Below are positions 40,673-51,300 of a stretch of DNA of 64,000 bases, one piece after another. Origin of the DNA: Tetrapisispora phaffii CBS 4417 (lineage: Eukaryota; Ascomycota; Saccharomycetes; Saccharomycetales; Saccharomycetaceae); NCBI RefSeq assembly GCF_000236905.1, contig NC_016534.1, positions 349,380-413,379 on the forward strand. Reading direction: 5' to 3'. Every line of letters starts with the position of its first letter. The first letter of the stretch is position 1. The position numbers and the translations under genes were made by a program. The notes under the pieces are model-generated. The model was not told where the DNA came from, ran no database searches, and was given only the letters and a program-made list of their open reading frames with translations.

Positions 40673-41381
40673 TCAACTTTATACATCTTCAGCCAAGAAA
40701 GAATTAATTAATATGAGGAATAATTTTATTTACAATATATATTTATATTGATTTTTGCTTTGGACAATATTATTCAAACAAAATAGAATCATATAATATA
40801 ATATATTTAATACAAGAAAAATATTAAACCACAGCAAAGAACATACAAAAGTGTACAATCAGCTTTTAATATAATATATATTATTGATTAATATATTATT
40901 GTCTATAAGTATATACAATTTACTGTCATTTTTAAATCAGAAATTTTCAAATAAGAAACTACTCTTCTTTTAGCAAGACAATAGAGTATTTAGAAAATAT
41001 AATATGTAATAATTATATATTCAAGCATTATAACCCAATTGTGGGTGAAATTCCAAATCAGGAAGTATATATTGTTGATTTTTATTTAAGCTATTTGTTT
41101 TACTGTTACTAGTCATTTGTATTATTTTTCATTCAATGGACAGCTTGAAATCAAAAAGAGTTCGGAAAAATTTAAGGACTCAAAACCCATCGCCAACTAA
41201 ATAATCAATTATATTTGATGAAATAAGTAATATTGTATAAAAAACTATTTATCTCTTTATTAATACACATCATTCTTTCCTTTCATTTAGAGTTCCAGTA
41301 GATTTTATATTATTAAATATAGAATAAGTGAATAAACAAGAAGCTATATCCATTTCGTCCTGTAAATTGCAACATATTAAT
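40673..41381. other. URE2-ELA1 intergenic region
   Basis: 0.71 kb between two plus-strand genes. It is very AT-rich with repeated TATAATATATAT runs near 40795-40910. A 31-codon minus-strand frame (41021-41116) is listed separately. Nothing else was recognised. Confidence 0.5.
41021..41116 (-). CDS. Possible small ORF, 31 codons, unknown
   Basis: The frame starts with ATG (41114-41116) and ends TGA, giving MTSNSKTNSLNKNQQYILPD followed by LEFHPQLGYNA. The second half (YILPDLEFHPQLGYN) has a mixed, protein-like composition unlike chance AT-rich translation. I do not recognise it. It lies between URE2 and ELA1 on the opposite strand; it could be a microprotein gene, a gene relic or chance. Confidence 0.2.
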   Translation of the reverse strand: MTSNSKTNSLNKNQQYILPDLEFHPQLGYNA

Positions 41382-42566
41382 ATGATTACCAGTTTACAGG
41401 AAGTTGCAGAACTTCATTTAGTGAGGAACCATAAATTAGTAGAGGATACTGGCAATATGCCATATAGGTTATTAAAAAGGGTATTGAAACAAATGAAGAA
41501 AGACCAGTTGATTAGGGTAGAGCAGAAAAATGTAATATTGATATTTGATGATAACGAGCTATGGTTAAACTTTCTTAAACAAGACTTCCCAACGAGCATA
41601 CATGATTCTTTTACAACAAAGAAAAATAATATAATAAACTATTATTTAGATTTTATTAAAAAGAATGATTTAAAATTCTATAATAACAACAGTTCTTATA
41701 TTGAAGGTATATTGAAGATGAAAGTAGTTAAAGATTTATCAAGTAATAAATATTTAATACCATACAGAATGCTATATTTAAAATACGAAATTGATGAAAT
41801 TAGGAAAGCCGAAGAGAGTACAGAACGTCTAAGGATTCAGATGCGAGAAATACAAAAGAAGAGGGAAGAAAAACAGACTATTCAAGTGGATCATTCTTTC
41901 TACATAAACAACAAATCTTCCAGGAAATCTAATAAGAACCGTTATGTAAATAGCGCTCGTTCCCATGTTTTTAAGACTGTCTTAAACGGAAGAACCACTA
42001 TAATGAACAACTTCAAAAACACTGATGGTAGTATACCTAGAAATAAGAATCATAGAATAGCATTCGGGGGTCAAGTCGGAGGAACTTTTAATAAACCAGA
42101 GTATGAGAACGATATATCGGAAGAGCATCAAAGTCCGATAGATAAAAATGAATCAGTTCCTGTTTCAAATAAAAGTGACAATTTAAAGAGGTCTTTTGAT
42201 AGTATGTCGTCTCCTGTAAAGAGGAGACCAGGCATCACAAACATATTTTTAAATAAAACACGGACTTCTGATATGAGTCGATCTCAGGTACGAAAGAAAT
42301 TTGATTTAAGTTCTAAAGAGCAAACCATACATTCGAAGGTCACAGAAACTAAAATCACATCTGAAAACTCTGGGTCAGATCCCATAATGGAGATGAAATT
42401 TTTTTCTAAAAGATCACCAAAGTATGTTTCCAATAATCGACCAACGTTAGGAACCAAAAAGAAATCGCGTATATTTTCATCAAATCAACAAGATTTTAGT
42501 TCAGGACCATCTGCAGATTCCTCAAAAGTTTATATACATGTTAAACCCTCGACTAAGCATCGTTGA
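41382..42566 (+). CDS. ELA1: Elongin A homologue Ela1
   Basis: Ela1 with Elc1 (elongin C) and Cul3 forms the ubiquitin ligase that removes stalled RNA polymerase II (Rpb1). The ATG at 41382 (MITSLQEVAELHLVRNHKLV) gives 394 residues, against 379 in S. cerevisiae; the longer frame starts at GTG. The N-terminal 70 residues carry the elongin-A BC-box/F-box-like region: a leucine-rich helix, then GNMPYRLLKRVLKQMKKDQL and a ...LIFDDNELWLNFLKQDFP segment. A helical region with a charged stretch follows (IRKAEESTERLRIQMREIQKKREEK, about residues 145-170). The rest is Ser/Lys-rich and poorly conserved. The assignment rests on the N-terminus and on position next to URE2 (YNL229C-YNL230C). Confidence 0.85.
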   Translation: MITSLQEVAELHLVRNHKLVEDTGNMPYRLLKRVLKQMKKDQLIRVEQKNVILIFDDNELWLNFLKQDFPTSIHDSFTTKKNNIINYYLDFIKKNDLKFYNNNSSYIEGILKMKVVKDLSSNKYLIPYRMLYLKYEIDEIRKAEESTERLRIQMREIQKKREEKQTIQVDHSFYINNKSSRKSNKNRYVNSARSHVFKTVLNGRTTIMNNFKNTDGSIPRNKNHRIAFGGQVGGTFNKPEYENDISEEHQSPIDKNESVPVSNKSDNLKRSFDSMSSPVKRRPGITNIFLNKTRTSDMSRSQVRKKFDLSSKEQTIHSKVTETKITSENSGSDPIMEMKFFSKRSPKYVSNNRPTLGTKKKSRIFSSNQQDFSSGPSADSSKVYIHVKPSTKHR

Positions 42567-42703
42567 CACCACTTTAATATCGACATACTTTATTGTGATG
42601 ATCAAAAGTGAATATTCTACATATTTGTGTAATAATTAAAAGTATTTACTTCATTATTTCTGATTACATAACGATGTTAACCCGCATTCTATAAAACTAC
42701 ATG

Positions 42704-43792
42704 TTACATAATAGCACATCTCTTTTTCTGAGGAGTGTTAGTTGGATATTTCAATGCTCCATTTTGATTATAGGTATTGTAGCGACTTTGATCTGAAGAT
42801 TGCTGCAATTTGGTTTCTGATAATCCTGATTTGACATTATCCTTAAGTTTGAGCGTTTTATTGGAGTTGGGATTGTTATGAATGCTGGACAATATATTAG
42901 TAAGGTTATACTCTGATGATTCATCTAATGATGCTCTAAAACATTCTTCATTTTCCTTATAAAACACAGGAGTCTCCAAAACCAATTCATCTTGTCTTAT
43001 TGAATTTATTATTGGATCTATACCTGATGCAATAATTCTATTGGCTAGATAAATATATAGCTTCGACCATGCTTTTTGTATTTCCAATGTGTGGTATTCT
43101 CCTAGACGTTCATTTATTGTTTTAGAAAACACTTCACCCATTAATTCAAATGATACTCTGTTAATTCCCAAGATTCTTGCATGTCTTTTCCCCAACTTTT
43201 CCATGTAAATATCTATTGCATCCAAGTCATCAAAATTATCAAGTGCTTTTTCTAATACAAATGAAAATCCCTTGGCTTGGTGTCTAAGAGTAGGAAACTC
43301 GATTTCCAAGCGTGGATTCATTTCGATAAGGTTATTGTAAAATTGATCATAAAAGTATTCACTTGGCTTACGTTCAAATCCATATTTGTCCATGAGCTCT
43401 TCAGGAGTTGCCTTACTTATATGATTATGTAACTCTCTAATATCTAGAGTATCATATGGAAATGCGTTAAGATCTCCCGAATAGTGGTTGATTAAATCCC
43501 ATGACAATCTCAATAGTTGTTTTTCGTTATTTGTTAGGCATAAATTAATAGTCAACTTATATTGTTCAAATTCATTTTGATTTGATTCATTCCCGATAAT
43601 GTTGCCAATATTCTTAACACCGTCAAATTCCTTTTCTGTAACGTAAGAACCGAATGGTTCATCATCGATGCTAACACTTTTTGGACTATCGGTATTATTG
43701 TAAAGGTGTTCTAATTCATCAGAACTACTATTATCTTCATCAATTGTTAAACCAATAGTACCACTATTTAAATCTTTGTATACCGTGTTCAT
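42704..43792 (-). CDS. Globin-family heme protein (YNL234W-like) with a C-terminal CaaX box
   Basis: S. cerevisiae YNL234W is a globin-like protein that binds heme; its role is not settled. This 362-residue protein has an acidic, Ser-rich N-terminus (1-80), a globin domain (about 84-262) and a C-terminal polar tail. In the globin domain, His171 in PTLRHQAKGFSFVL fits the distal E7 position and His204 in LGKRHARILGI fits the proximal F8 position. An insertion of about 45 residues (near 101-145) lies between the A helix and the rest. The last four residues are CAIM, preceded by KKR: a textbook farnesylation signal that would tether the protein to a membrane. Convergent with ELA1; LRG1 lies beyond. 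Confidence 0.85.
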   Translation of the reverse strand: MNTVYKDLNSGTIGLTIDEDNSSSDELEHLYNNTDSPKSVSIDDEPFGSYVTEKEFDGVKNIGNIIGNESNQNEFEQYKLTINLCLTNNEKQLLRLSWDLINHYSGDLNAFPYDTLDIRELHNHISKATPEELMDKYGFERKPSEYFYDQFYNNLIEMNPRLEIEFPTLRHQAKGFSFVLEKALDNFDDLDAIDIYMEKLGKRHARILGINRVSFELMGEVFSKTINERLGEYHTLEIQKAWSKLYIYLANRIIASGIDPIINSIRQDELVLETPVFYKENEECFRASLDESSEYNLTNILSSIHNNPNSNKTLKLKDNVKSGLSETKLQQSSDQSRYNTYNQNGALKYPTNTPQKKRCAIM

Positions 43793-44319
43793 CGAAAATT
43801 ATGTTTTATTTTCATTTACCAATACTCTCTAAAGCCTATTTACAATTGTGACAACAAATACCTAGTTTATCTTTATCGTAATGAATGTTCTTATGCAATG
43901 ACGTATTCTTTAACCTAACAGATGAGTCCAATCAGTTATAGTTCCACGAATATGAACGGCGATGAGTTAATAATTATTTTAAGTCAATTTATGATTATGT
44001 TCATAATTAAAAAATACCTCCATGATTTTTTTGAATTTATATTGTAGTAGCTTTACGTGAACTTCTGGATGAAGTTTGGAAAATATATCAACTTCTGAAT
44101 CGGTTAGAATGATTTAAAGGTAAACAAAATTTAAAATCTAAAACTACAAATAATATAAAAATGTTACACTATAGTATAATCATATAATTTATTGTTTTTT
44201 TATTGAGATTATGATTATTTTTTATTGATATTGATACAATACCTACTAATTTCAGTAGGTTGATTTATTTAACAAATAAATATGCTTTTGCACAACTATA
44301 AAACAAGACTTCGAATTGC
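43793..44319. other. Globin-LRG1 intergenic region
   Basis: 0.53 kb between two minus-strand genes: the promoter of the globin gene and the 3' end of LRG1. AT-rich, with no recognised gene. A near-perfect short dyad, ACCTACTAATTTCAGTAGGT, lies at about 44240-44260. Confidence 0.45.
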
Positions 44320-47300
44320 TTATTCTTTAACGTGAATTATCGTTGATGAATGAACAGTTTTAACAGTTTCTGACCTTAAAGGCTGTTGATCGATGTCGAA
44401 CTCGATAGCGCCCGAGTTGATCTTCTCCAGAACGAACCGTTTTATGGATTCATAATCGGTATAGTTTAGCTGTTTAACTTCTTCTAATAGACGTATTAAA
44501 AATCTTGGAACCATTGCTAGCTCTATATTGTTCGTTATAACGTAATCAACAACTTCAATCGCTAAGAAATAATTTTCACCTTCATTTTGTGCAAAAGCAT
44601 CTCTATATGTATTATGTTTTGTGTCCATATTAGTTGAAGCAGATTTTAAAGGAATATTATTATCGCCACTGCCATTATACAGGATATTAGGAGCAATGAC
44701 AGTGGATAAGTTATGTATATCCATCTTGGAGCCCATTTGATTCTCGATGTGCGAAAAAGAAGAAGTCCAGAATAAAAACGATAGTAAAACCTCTAAAACA
44801 TTTCTGTTATAGACTGGAAGTATGCTATACAACAACGACATAAATTTTCTCTTTTCTGTTTCAGATTCAATTCTTGCTGCATTTATCCACATGTCATATA
44901 ATTCTCTTGACATCAGTGGTTCCGGAAGGCTTCTAATAAACTTTTTCAGTAGTGCTGATAGTTGAATAGCCGTTTCTTTGGAAAAGTCAGGTGTCTTTCC
45001 AGGGTTATTATCTATTTCTAATGTTAATTCATTTAGTTTACGAATGTTACCATTTATTCTAAAGATACCTTCAACTGATAAATCCATTTGACGAAGCGAA
45101 AATATTAATTCATCGACTACAATTGGTATCTGAATTTTTGATGGTCCAACACCTAAATCTGATTGAATGCCCCAGGATTCGCATAGATAATCCAGAGGTA
45201 CGCCAAATGTTTTTTTAATTTTCTTCTTCTTAGTTTCTTTATTCCGTTTGATCTTTATTATATTCCAAAATTTATTAGAGGAATTTGATTTATCACCTTT
45301 GGGAATAGATGGTATTAAAGTTGAAGGCACCATCAACTTTTCCATAGATTTTTCATTTTGTAATAAAGATAATGCAATGGCTTGTAAAATTAGAGAGTCT
45401 GAATTGCTTAATTCTGAGTAAAATGACCCACTTTCTTTAGCAACTACACGAACTGACTCTTCATCAGTTTCTTTTAACTTCTTAAAATGAGTAAATGCAT
45501 TTGGTCTTAATTCTCTCGCTTGTTCTACAGCGACTATTCTAGATATATCATCAAGAGTCAGTGAGCGGCCATTACTAAAAACATTTTCTGGTAAAAAGCT
45601 AACCTTGGTATTATTCTCCTCATTTCCAGAACTGATTAACTTATCTTCAAGTGTGATAGTAGGTTCCTCTGTATTTTCATCAGTAGTTGTCAATAACATA
45701 GATAATCTAGCATTTTGTTTATGTGATACAGAAACACTTTCGCGTTTAGATTTCAATTTACTAATGTCATTTAATGTTCTAATATATGTTTGTTGCATCA
45801 TGACTGCTTCATTTACAGTGGATTTATTACTATTTTTGTTATATTTTAATTGCATTTCAGTGACTGCTTTCGATTTGACTAAACCAATTTTAAGTAAAAA
45901 TATCAATTGTATTAATCGAGTGACATATTGAAAACCTGAAGTTGAGATAGGATCCTCAATAGAACAGTTTCCACATAATATTGTGTTTTGTTGTTGATTA
46001 AACGTGGCATCTGATAGTTCGTCTAAACCTATATGATTATTACATTTGAAACAATTAAAACACTTAGCATGCCATCTTTTATCATGGTATTTTATACAAC
46101 CCTCTTGGATATACTTATTACATTGATAACAGTTGTCGGTAACTTTGATTGATAACTTAATGTAATTAAATGGTTGAGAACTATATTCTTCATATTTCCT
46201 TAATGCTTTTAAGTACTTCATTAAAGGTGTGTTAGAGTTAGTTATTTTATTTTTCTCAAGAACGACAAATAAACCATATCGCATAATTAATTTTAAAAAA
46301 TGAGCTAATCCAGTTATAATAGACATAAATGTTGGCATTTGTGATTTAATAGTAGCAGGGTCTAGATTAATTTTTCTCAGTATTTGTAAGTAAATCATAA
46401 TCTTTGTTGTTAAATTTTTTGAAATCTTTCTTAAGCTGAAGTTTTTATCTTGGTATTCTTCAATAGTGGTATTATCTTCATTCTCATCTGTTGGAATCTC
46501 GTTATCCAAAGTTCCTAAAGCTTTAAATAAACATTCTGTTTTAAGTACCAACAAGGCACATGACTCGAGACCTTTTATTTGATCAATACTAGCAAGGTGT
46601 TGAAACATATCTGAAATACAAGCAGCTGTTTGTTCTTCGAATTTATATAACGTAGACCATACTTTTGATAGCAAATTATTAAAGATATTCATTTTTGCGT
46701 CTAAGTCTCTTTTTAGACTATCAATGTCATCATCTGTATTATTGTCGAGTTCAGATGATAGTATCTTTTTTATTTCAGGCAGAGCCAATTTTTCAGAAGA
46801 TAACGTAACATGCCAATATTTATGGATACCATAACATTCTGGATGCCAACAATTAACTTCATCACCTTTCAAAAACTCAATATATTGATCTGAAATAGGA
46901 TACTCACAACCATTACAGAGTTTAGAGTGAAATTTCAGGAAATGATATTTACAATATAATTTTTCATTGTCTATGAAACATTTCTTAATACCACATGGTT
47001 CACTACATATAACACAAGAGAAGTGTTTTTCATCATACTTTTTTCCAAAGGCTGTATAATAAAGTCCTCTTAGTGGTTGGTCGCATACTGCACATAATAA
47101 TTCATTTCTTTTAAAATAATCATATTGACATAATAATATTGTTGTATTTTCATTTTTAAGTGTGAATGGAAAATATTTTCTCTTCAAAGGAGTATTACAA
47201 TCTTCACAATTAAAGCATTCATCATGATAATATTTTCCTAGAGCCTTCAATGTACTTTTACCTTTTTTATCACCCTGAATTATAGGTTTTTTACACCTCT

Positions 47301-47463
47301 CACAGAATTTTCTATTATCTACCGAAGTCTTATTATGAACATGGTTATTATTATTATTATTATTATTATTAGAAATTGGATTTGTATCTTTCTGTGATAG
47401 AATATTCACGCATGCATGGTCATGGTTATTGACTAATTGAGAGCTTGTTGAAAAGTTTTGCAT
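44320..47463 (-). CDS. LRG1: LIM-domain Rho GTPase-activating protein Lrg1
   Basis: Lrg1 switches off Rho1, limiting beta-1,3-glucan synthesis and cell-wall integrity signalling. The 1047 residues compare with 1017 in S. cerevisiae. An Asn run (about 32-40) precedes LIM domain 1 (from Cys54, CERCKKPI). LIM 2 starts at Cys124 (CAVCDQPL), LIM 3 near Cys183 (CNGCEYPI) and LIM 4 at Cys445 (CYQCNKYI). The RhoGAP domain covers about 765-1000, with the arginine finger Arg802 in VEGIFRINGN and a later LIENQMGS/NLSTVIAPNI segment. A basic stretch (KRNKETKKKKIKKTFGVPLD) leads into it. Position matches YDL240W. Confidence 0.97.
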   Translation of the reverse strand: MQNFSTSSQLVNNHDHACVNILSQKDTNPISNNNNNNNNNHVHNKTSVDNRKFCERCKKPIIQGDKKGKSTLKALGKYYHDECFNCEDCNTPLKRKYFPFTLKNENTTILLCQYDYFKRNELLCAVCDQPLRGLYYTAFGKKYDEKHFSCVICSEPCGIKKCFIDNEKLYCKYHFLKFHSKLCNGCEYPISDQYIEFLKGDEVNCWHPECYGIHKYWHVTLSSEKLALPEIKKILSSELDNNTDDDIDSLKRDLDAKMNIFNNLLSKVWSTLYKFEEQTAACISDMFQHLASIDQIKGLESCALLVLKTECLFKALGTLDNEIPTDENEDNTTIEEYQDKNFSLRKISKNLTTKIMIYLQILRKINLDPATIKSQMPTFMSIITGLAHFLKLIMRYGLFVVLEKNKITNSNTPLMKYLKALRKYEEYSSQPFNYIKLSIKVTDNCYQCNKYIQEGCIKYHDKRWHAKCFNCFKCNNHIGLDELSDATFNQQQNTILCGNCSIEDPISTSGFQYVTRLIQLIFLLKIGLVKSKAVTEMQLKYNKNSNKSTVNEAVMMQQTYIRTLNDISKLKSKRESVSVSHKQNARLSMLLTTTDENTEEPTITLEDKLISSGNEENNTKVSFLPENVFSNGRSLTLDDISRIVAVEQARELRPNAFTHFKKLKETDEESVRVVAKESGSFYSELSNSDSLILQAIALSLLQNEKSMEKLMVPSTLIPSIPKGDKSNSSNKFWNIIKIKRNKETKKKKIKKTFGVPLDYLCESWGIQSDLGVGPSKIQIPIVVDELIFSLRQMDLSVEGIFRINGNIRKLNELTLEIDNNPGKTPDFSKETAIQLSALLKKFIRSLPEPLMSRELYDMWINAARIESETEKRKFMSLLYSILPVYNRNVLEVLLSFLFWTSSFSHIENQMGSKMDIHNLSTVIAPNILYNGSGDNNIPLKSASTNMDTKHNTYRDAFAQNEGENYFLAIEVVDYVITNNIELAMVPRFLIRLLEEVKQLNYTDYESIKRFVLEKINSGAIEFDIDQQPLRSETVKTVHSSTIIHVKE

Positions 47464-48162
47464 TAACTAGGATTTAGATCATAAAATATTCTGCGTATTC
47501 TTCTTAAATTTTTTAGATTATTATCGAAATTAAACACCTAAACAATTGATGTAGTTAATGATTCACTTGAAAGGTTCTTTAAATCAACTACCGTTCCCTA
47601 TCAATAATCTAACTCAAGCTATTCAAAGAATTTAGCAATATATCTATTTCTTTTCTATTTGTTATGTTGTGTTGTTTCTTCTTCTTCTGTGTATGGTTTC
47701 GAAGTAAAACACTCCAACCTTATAAACGTTTATCGTCTTAAGCTCCTTTCAATTATGAATACAGCTGTACAATTCGAAATGAAATAGTCGTTGATATATC
47801 TACACGATATAAGATCTTAAAATAAAAATTATAAATATAAATTTCAATATCCGATATCAAATATCCAATGCGCTTGGAGTATGTTTCAGGTTAGATCAAT
47901 ATTGATCTAATTGTCATAGTTTATTATTGTTTCTTTATTGCCTGCAAATTGCCCAGTGGAAACGAAAATTGAGCCTTTGATAGTTTTACTTCGTTGCACG
48001 ATTTTATACACTATATCTTCGTAGCATATGACTCTTCGATGTTGCCAAATTAAGAAACATGTCTCTTGGTACTAGGTAGAACCGTGGTAACAGCACCCGT
48101 TTCATGCTAATAAAGTGGACACCAAGGTATATTATGCAATATGCAATATGCACTATGCACTT

Positions 48163-48199
<37 letters not shown>

Positions 48200-48363
48200 G
48201 TGTTTGTTCATCTACTAATTTCAAGCGTTTTGTCATTTAAGCTATTTAGTTACGTATTGAAGATAAATCGTAGGTTTATAAGGAAACCGATGATCTTCAA
48301 GTTATGTATGCATATATGTGAATTTGTTTCCTTATTGGCGATTTCTTTTTGATTTCGATAATC
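47464..48363. other. LRG1-ATG2 intergenic region with CA/TA microsatellite
   Basis: 0.9 kb between the LRG1 promoter and the ATG2 3' end (both minus strand). A (CA)14 run at 48163-48190 is followed directly by (TA)4, and just before it are three or four tandem seven-base units of ATGCAAT/ATGCACT type (about 48134-48161). The short frames here are products of these repeats. Confidence 0.6.
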
Positions 48364-51300
48364 TTATTTCCTGATCTGTGGTTTATATTTATCTTCGTAA
48401 TTCAAATGTTGTTGTTTATCCAATTGATTTGAAATACCTAATAATGTTTTTGAAATAGCTTCAGTGGCACCAATCAATGGTCTGATTATTGCTATCGGAG
48501 CAGCTTTTGCAGCTGATAATGCAGTTAATTTCGGACCATAATCGTTTGTTATAGAAAAATCATTTTCTCCATTGCTGACTTTAGTCTTATCCTTGATGGT
48601 ATCGTATGCAATATAGAGATTCTTTTCCAATGCATGATACGCTTCTTCTAAACCTTGATGGACGTTTAAGGGTTGATCTGCGTATAGACTTATTACTCTT
48701 GGATATCCGTCCTCAGTTTTAGTAGAATCTATAACAAGAGCGCTAGGATCACGATTTCTAACCTTAGGGTTACTACCTCCAATCAATTGATCCTCTTTTA
48801 AAATAGAATCAAAATTCACCACTGTTTCAGGAATACTATATATTCGACCAGCAGATCCTTTACCACCAAAGAATTCTTCAGTGTTTTCCAAAATGGTTTG
48901 GGTTCCTGATACCATTTTTGCACCAATTCTGATGAAATCACCACCAGTAGTTTTGAAAAATATATTAACACCCTTCTTTATACTTCTACTGGCATTGCCC
49001 TCTTGCCGGTATTCTCTGACTGGTACTGTTATAGCAGACTTAAAATTTGATCCTAATGTAACAGCAGGTTTCAAGGAACTAACTCCACCAATGATACCTG
49101 ATAACTGGTTTGATAGTATATCAGGAACCCAATTCTCTTTCAAAGCAAAACCCAGTCGTTCAAAACCATTAACTCCGTATAGATTAATAGCTTTCAGTGT
49201 GACAGTAGCACCTTCGAGAATGAAAAAATTTACAAGTTCTTCAGAGCGACCTGATCTTAAGCCTGAATAGTTGTATTTTTTCGGTTTATAGTCAATAACA
49301 ATTTTAACTGAATTTGAAGAAAATTTTTGTATAAATGTCAGTTCTGGATAGTCATCAACTAATTCAAATCTTGGGTCTTTGAATTCTAAAAACCTTAATA
49401 AAAAATCGAGAGTTCCTTGGTCAACATGTAATCTTAAGGGAGCAGCTTCAACATCTATTATTGTTTCAACTGCCTCCAGAGACCCTATCGGTTTTATTGA
49501 CGAATATTTAATATTAAGCATTGATTTTGAAGAAGGCCACTTTTCATATCTTAACATACTTAAAAATTTATTCCAAGTGGATCCTAAAACGTTATCCAGA
49601 ACTGTAAATTTATCAACAGAAATATCGAAAGAGTTTAGTATTATAGGATTATGATTATTTGACTCTTGCGTAATGCTAGAGAACACTACAGCTTTAATAG
49701 ATATTGAATCAGCTTCAATTGCTATTTTATGAATTTTCGAAGGTTTCAAATTCGCTTTATTAATTGGTTGAATGGGATTTTTCTCAGATTGGATATCATT
49801 ATTTACAGTAGTTTTAAGTTTATCTACATCTGACTTAGTCGTTGCTATTAATATTGAATCAAAAACAGTAGTCTGTAATTGTATTTGGGTATCATCAACT
49901 TGTTCTGATTCCATGACCTTATTGCCAACTATATTGATCGTTTTATTAATTTGTTTCCTAGTATATTTCCAATCATATCCGTCAAAGAATTTAATGGAGA
50001 TACGGTTAATATTAAAATCAATGTTCAAATTTTCAGGTTGTGTTGACCTGCTTGAATGAACACTGGAAATATTATCCATATAATTTTCTTCACACTCCAA
50101 TGAGTTGCTTAAAGTAAATAAGGATGACGTTGTACTTTCCCATTCAGGTAGTGCGTCAATGCCACTTTCATATACCTCAGAACTAGGATAAGATTGATCA
50201 AGAAATTCATTAATTATCACGCCATCATTGTCTATTTGAATATTATCGACATCTGTATGTAATCTAATTTTTGATGGATCAAAAAAAGATTGATCTACGT
50301 CTTTCATTGTATTGATATTTTTCGCAAAATCATTTTTATATTTTAAATTATCAGGGAATGTTAAAGGGATTTTAAAATCAATAAGTAAAAATAATAAAGT
50401 ATGAAATGAATCTGAACAAAGCGAAAGTTGGAGAAGCTCTGATGATATTTTTATGAGGGATCCATTATCTTTAAATTTTAATTGAGCCGATAATAAGTTA
50501 AATTTACCTATATTAATAAATCCTTCATTATAATAATAGTCCGAAAGACAACTATTGGATGTATTTTTTTTATTCTTTAGTTGAGATATATCGTCAATAA
50601 GAAAAATACCCGATTCAGTGGAATTGCATTTTAGGTAACTGTTTGCAGTATTGTAATTTAAATGAATATCGTTAAAAAATATTAATAGAGCAGGTTTTAT
50701 CCTAAATGGTTTTAATATTAAAGAGCAGTAGGTCATTCTTGCTTCGATTATTAATTTTTCATTAACTGAATGGTTAGGCTTCTCATGCTCATGCGCCACT
50801 TTATGATTTTCTAATAACTCCATAAAACTAGCACAAAAAACAAATTCCATGTTTTTCATAATTATTTGTATTTTATTTGTCGATAATTTATTCACGATTA
50901 TTGCAGGTAAAGTATTTGAGTCTATTGCTATACTTTTCACTAGGGAATATGATGAATTGTCGAAGTGTCGTGAAGCTGTTACTTTTATGGAGCATAAATT
51001 TAATTCTCCATCTTCATTAACAATAACTTCATTTTCTTTTAAGGATAGGTTCAAGGATCCAAACTTCGAGTTTAAAAATTGGTGCAAATCTAATTGAACT
51101 GTTTTTATTTTTAAAACCAGATTAGCATTTTTTGTTTCCCTTAATTTAATATTTGAACAATTTAGTACTCTAACACTACGTTTACATGATTTATGATTAA
51201 CATTATCATTTCTCTGTGGTATAGTAGATTCATATTCAAAAGCCATAGACATAAATTCTTTAATTGTACGGTGAAGCTTTGGATACGATTCCTTTATATA

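Noticed and set aside
48004..48189. Frame beginning MCVCVCV
   Set aside because: It is a translation of the CA microsatellite.
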